Source: CAJQQK01 sp049116495
GTDB taxonomy: Bacteria > Pseudomonadota > Alphaproteobacteria > Rhizobiales > Hyphomicrobiaceae
Reading direction: 5' to 3'
Length of the DNA: 64,000 bases
NCBI GenBank assembly: GCA_049116495.1
Contig: JAGDYV010000030.1
Location: 1-64,000, forward strand
Below the pieces are notes generated by a model that saw only the letters and a list, made by a program, of their open reading frames with translations, had not been told where the DNA came from and made no database searches. Positions within the stretch are counted from its first letter, which is position 1, and each line of letters opens with the position of its first letter. A program made the translations under genes and the position numbers. Positions 60,792 to 64,000 of this stretch are shown here, one piece after another.

Positions 60792-60921
60792 GCCCGCGCA
60801 GACGGACAACATCCGGCACCCCCTCTCGGGTGTCATCCTCGGGCCTGTTGACACACAGCACATCCTCCCCGGTGTCATCCTCGGGCTTGTCCCGAGGACC
60901 CATTTCTCCGCGAGTCGGGAT
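60792..60921. repeat. 130-bp direct repeat, copy 2
   Basis: Same length and layout as copy 1 with substitutions, offset 296 bp. It carries the same hairpin core and the CCCATTTCTCCGCGAGT tail. Confidence 0.75.
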
Positions 60922-61225
60922 GTTGGCGGCAGCATCGTGTCGGAACAGCAACCAACCCAACCAGCTCACACGGAACCCGCCTCCGCCACGACAGCTTCCA
61001 GATCCCAGGATCGCAAGCGTCAATCGGCACACCCGCCATGCGTGCGACATTGTACTTCACGCCTTATTCATCAATTAATCAAGCTGCATTCAGCCTTCAG
61101 AGGCATAATCCCAAATCAAACCATCGCACACCTCCAACCCGAACATCAAAAAACGAGTAAAACAAAACTATCTGATTATATCTTGCTCACACCAAATATT
61201 GAAGCACATATCGGTCAATGGAATC

Positions 61226-62194
61226 ATGCCAAACAACACAACAGTAACCATAAACGACATTATCGATGGGAAAATCAGCATCTCCGATCTAGTCAATCAT
61301 GATAAGAAATCATTAAGTTGGATAACGAGACACGCTCGGAATTTGTTTCATCAAAAAAAATATGAAGACGCTCTTTTTTTAATAAACGGCATCCTGCAAG
61401 TAGACCCACTTAATTGCACGTCGACATACCTGAAGGGGCAGCACTATATGACTGTTGCAGTAGATAGCAAAAAGGCAAAAATAGAATTTGAAAAATTTCT
61501 CGAATTAATTCAATCGAACAAGGAAATTGATTTAACTTCAATCGAACCTGGCGCATCAAATTTATCAATCGCCCTCAGTAATTGTATGTACGCAGCAAAA
61601 GAATGTAACCACCACGACGAAGTCCACAATTTATTTAAAGACCTATATAATGAATTTGGCGGAAAAGGTGGGACATTAACGACGGATCAACGTGATTTAG
61701 AAAATATCAATAAATGCCTAAAACGCATGGACGAAATTTTGGCAAAACCGCAAGGAAACCCGGAATGGACGGACGTCTTAATGACCGACCTTCGCAAGTT
61801 ATTGTCGGACCAAAAAGCACCCAAGGAGGGTGCCTTATTATCGAGATGCGGATTCGAAGTTCTGCTACCCTCTGTTTTTTGCCACAAACCGCCTAAAGAT
61901 TTACCCTCAGGCGTGAAATTAATATCGTCCGTGCCAATGGGAAATCAACCCTTAACGGCTAGATTGGACGTGCTCTTCGGCATAAACGATTGGAACGAAC
62001 AGTTAGCTTTTCATTTCAACAAAGATTATTCATTTAAAGATATTATTAAAATATTTTCAAACATTCAAGGAGCTCATGCTGACACGCAAGAGCGGATAAC
62101 GAACAATCACTCCAAATTGAAATCCAACAATTTGACGCTCCTAAGAAATAAGGAAATATGTCGTGATGTTTTTATAAAATTTCCGCATTCCTAA
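61226..62194 (+). CDS. Hypothetical AT-rich gene with a TPR-like region
   Basis: A 322-residue protein of unknown family. Residues ~30-80 (KKYEDALFLINGILQVDPLNCTS) resemble a tetratricopeptide repeat, suggesting protein-protein contacts. Codon and base composition are much more AT-rich than the flanking genes, which points to horizontal acquisition. The start is uncertain; a TTG 9 codons upstream is also open. A 48-codon frame begins at the last base of its stop codon. Confidence 0.55.
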   Translation: MPNNTTVTINDIIDGKISISDLVNHDKKSLSWITRHARNLFHQKKYEDALFLINGILQVDPLNCTSTYLKGQHYMTVAVDSKKAKIEFEKFLELIQSNKEIDLTSIEPGASNLSIALSNCMYAAKECNHHDEVHNLFKDLYNEFGGKGGTLTTDQRDLENINKCLKRMDEILAKPQGNPEWTDVLMTDLRKLLSDQKAPKEGALLSRCGFEVLLPSVFCHKPPKDLPSGVKLISSVPMGNQPLTARLDVLFGINDWNEQLAFHFNKDYSFKDIIKIFSNIQGAHADTQERITNNHSKLKSNNLTLLRNKEICRDVFIKFPHS

Positions 62195-62340
62195 TGACCT
62201 GGCTAGCGGAATACCCCAACTTCGTCGATCGATTCAGAGCTCTGAGGAAATACAGAGGAAGATATAAATTCAACCATATATGCCCGGGATTTATTCCCGA
62301 TTGGTGCAAAGAGACGGGCTCAGTCACGATTCGGCTATAG
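62194..62340 (+). CDS. Possible small protein coupled to the AT-rich gene
   Basis: A 48-residue frame whose ATG overlaps the upstream stop (TAATG), a layout typical of translational coupling. It is basic and aromatic (MTWLAEYPNFVDRFRALRKY) with two cysteines further on. It resembles no known family and could be the remnant of a longer gene. The following 62341-62558 stretch shows nothing else. Confidence 0.35.
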   Translation: MTWLAEYPNFVDRFRALRKYRGRYKFNHICPGFIPDWCKETGSVTIRL

Positions 62341-62558
62341 CTAACTCCGCTGTATTATTTTAAATAGGATCGCAGCGCAGCATTTCACGCTCCATAAAAC
62401 CATGCTGGGCAGCATTATACGCCCATGACATTACTGCACAGTATTTCGATCAGAAAACGATCGGAATCTACCTTTTCACCACCCCTTTGAACCATCCCCG
62501 CCTCTCCCGCGACTAACCTCCTGCACATCCATCGCCCCCGTCGCAGGAGCCCGTCGCC

Positions 62559-63173
62559 ATGCTGCCCGATCTCTTCACACCGCGCCTTCACCTGCGCGAA
62601 CTGCGCCCCTCGGACGCGCCGCTTCTCGCCGCCCTGCAAAGCCATCCGGCGCACTGGCATAATCAGGCGGTCGAGCCCGTCGAAATGGCCGACACCGCGC
62701 ATCGCATGCGCATGTACCTCAAACACCGCGGCCCGCACGACCGCCGCCGCCTGTTCGTGTATGCCGCCTTTGACAACCATACCGGCGACCTCATCGGCCA
62801 GGTCAGCCTGCAGCGCACGGCGCCGCGGGTGGCAAGTTTCGGCATCGGCCTCGGCCAGCCCTATTGGGGCGCCGGCTACGGCACCGAACTGGCCGCGCGC
62901 GTCATCGCGTTTGGTTTCGAGTTCGCCCGCCTGCATCGCATCGAGGCCGATGTCGCGGTTGACCATCTCGCCTGCCGCCGCGTCCTCGAAAAAGCCGGCA
63001 TGCGTTGCGAAGGCGTCGCGCGCGAGTGCATCTTCGCGCAAGGCAAATGGTGGACCGAGGCGAAGTACGCGCTGCTTGAACACGATGCCCGGTTGCACCA
63101 CTCGGCGCCGGACGATGCAGCGGCCCGGTTAACCCCACCGCCGCCTTATCCCTGCGCCCCAAACCCGCCGTAA
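62559..63173 (+). CDS. GNAT-family acetyltransferase (RimJ/RimL-like)
   Basis: A 204-residue acetyltransferase. The start LFTPRLHLRELRPSDAPLL, the GLGQPYWGAGYGTELAARVI acetyl-CoA loop, and NxxSxxVxEK-like HLACRRVLEKAGMRCEG fit the RimJ/RimL group. Substrate unknown. AGGAG precedes the ATG. A proline-rich C-terminal tail is unusual and may be a late extension. GC-rich again after the AT-rich island. Confidence 0.84.
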   Translation: MLPDLFTPRLHLRELRPSDAPLLAALQSHPAHWHNQAVEPVEMADTAHRMRMYLKHRGPHDRRRLFVYAAFDNHTGDLIGQVSLQRTAPRVASFGIGLGQPYWGAGYGTELAARVIAFGFEFARLHRIEADVAVDHLACRRVLEKAGMRCEGVARECIFAQGKWWTEAKYALLEHDARLHHSAPDDAAARLTPPPPYPCAPNPP

Positions 63174-63278
63174 AATATTTACATCCCGTCCACGAAGGGG
63201 CCGCTGACCGGTGGCGACCATCAGAGGGGGCGGGCTGCAGGTCGGGCGCAGGGCGAACGCAGCCGTGCGTTAAAACCG

Positions 63279-63480
63279 ACGTCCCCCGCTCGCGCCGTGG
63301 GTGAAAGTCCCCGGTGGCCGCATCTTAAAGCTGGGCGGTTTCGCGAAAAANNNNNNNNNNNNNNNNNNNNNNNNNNNNNNNNNNNNNNNNNNNNACGGGG
63401 CGGCAGCCAGCCGCTAAAAAATAAACTAGGATGCGGTTGCGTTGTCGCCCCGTACCCCTTTGCCTTTCGAAGCCTTCGGC
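63279..63480. repeat. Dispersed intergenic repeat, copy B (interrupted by gap)
   Basis: Bases 63279-63350 are identical to 5-76. After the gap, 63395-63453 repeats the hairpin of copy A: ACGGGGCGGCA pairs with TGTCGCCCCGT, one pair being G-U. Homology then fades through a CCTTCGGCGGCCC segment. Confidence 0.8.
63351..63394. other. Assembly gap (44 N)
   Basis: A run of 44 N inside repeat copy B. In copy A the corresponding interval is only 6 bp, so true gap size is uncertain and the join could be a repeat-mediated scaffolding guess. Confidence 0.95.
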
Positions 63481-63705
63481 GGCCCTCCGCGCGAAGCGCA
63501 ACCGCACGTCCACTTGCCACGCGAAGAACGAAACCGGCTCGCTCGTGCTGTGACCTCAGGCGTGCCCCCCAAGTCAATGCTGCCGCAACGGACCGATCTC
63601 ACATCATCCATCGCGCGCAACTTCTGGACGTATTGCCGCCAGATCAGTACATACGATGTCGTCTCATGGATCTGCCCTTGAGCAGCGTACTTTGAGGTGA
63701 GTGCA

Positions 63706-64000
63706 ATGTCAGGACGTATCTGCGGTTTCCCAACGGCGCTTTTGGCGGCCACGATGTTGTGCCTCAGCGGCCTCGGGGGACACGTGAGCCAGGCCCAAAC
63801 CATGATAAATCGCGGCTTTCACGGCGAGGGCCACGATGCCTTGCATCATTGGTACCTGACGTTGAAGGACTGGCAGGGGCGGCCGTGCTGTGACATGCAG
63901 GACTGCCGGCCAAGCCAGAGCCGGTACCGCGGCACCGACCTCGAGGTGCTCGTTGACGGTGAGTGGTTCAAGGTGCCGCCGCACAAGGTTCTGCCACAGT
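63706..64000 (+). CDS. Exported hypothetical protein, 3' end beyond the window
   Basis: A frame open to the window edge, encoding 98 residues so far. The N terminus is a signal peptide (about 30 residues ending near VSQAQT). The mature part has GEGHDALHHWYLTLKDW followed by GRPCCDMQDCRPSQSRYRG, a cysteine and histidine-rich stretch that may bind metal or form disulfides. GAGGTGA precedes the ATG. Similar small exported proteins of unknown function occur in other Alphaproteobacteria. Confidence 0.7.
   Translation, partial: MSGRICGFPTALLAATMLCLSGLGGHVSQAQTMINRGFHGEGHDALHHWYLTLKDWQGRPCCDMQDCRPSQSRYRGTDLEVLVDGEWFKVPPHKVLPQ

Noticed and set aside
60496..60921. Possible CRISPR array
   Set aside because: Only two 130-bp copies plus one inverted core; no short regular repeats or spacers and no cas genes.

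Overview
The window reads as a high-GC Alphaproteobacterium (Rhodospirillales/Rhizobiales-like). The evidence is dense genes with short spacers, a two-subunit NAD-linked formate dehydrogenase of the Methylorubrum type, TAXI-TRAP transport, RtcB, ccmC-ccmD and several solitary catabolic enzymes. A 44-base run of N inside a repeat that also occurs at the opposite end of the window shows this is a draft scaffold. Species cannot be named from the sequence alone.

Layout. 0-5 kb: repeat copy, membrane adenylate/guanylate cyclase, MFS transporter, M20 carbamoylase-type hydrolase, SDR. 5-15.5 kb (+ strand): three TauD/TfdA-type Fe(II)/2-oxoglutarate dioxygenases, a ThDP-dependent lyase/decarboxylase, a transthyretin-like protein, then the formate dehydrogenase beta and alpha genes. 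15.5-26.2 kb: a selenium region. On the minus strand are a GST, a redox protein whose reading frame holds an in-frame UGA (selenocysteine) in a U-P-Y-C motif, and an FAD-oxidoreductase/SelD fusion. On the plus strand are an LLM flavoenzyme, a carboxymuconolactone-decarboxylase-like protein, an amidohydrolase, an enoyl-CoA hydratase, selA and selB. 26-36 kb: small secreted protein, cyclase-family hydrolase, TAXI-TRAP permease and binding protein, DedA, carbonic anhydrase, an OxyR-like regulator with two OxyR-type boxes, Ca/Na antiporter. 36-39 kb: an RNA-rich stretch with tRNA-Sec (selC), a non-canonical tRNA-like RNA just upstream of rtcB, rtcB and tRNA-Ser. 39-60.4 kb: mostly single metabolic genes, a fourth TauD-like enzyme, tRNA-Asn, ccmC-ccmD, a phosphopantetheinyl transferase, transporters, and a CitE-like lyase paired with an HpaB/4-hydroxybutyryl-CoA-dehydratase-like enzyme. 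60.4-64 kb: duplicated 130-bp repeats, an AT-rich island, an acetyltransferase, the gap-containing repeat and a gene cut by the window edge.

How it fits together. selA, selB, selC and selD are all present in the window, and a UGA-containing target gene lies between the selD fusion and the GST gene. The selenium system is therefore probably functional, and this window shows at least one of its clients. The formate dehydrogenase uses cysteine at the metal ligand and does not need selenocysteine. The dioxygenase/ThDP-lyase/formate dehydrogenase run could form a one-carbon-releasing oxidation route, but that is inference from gene order.
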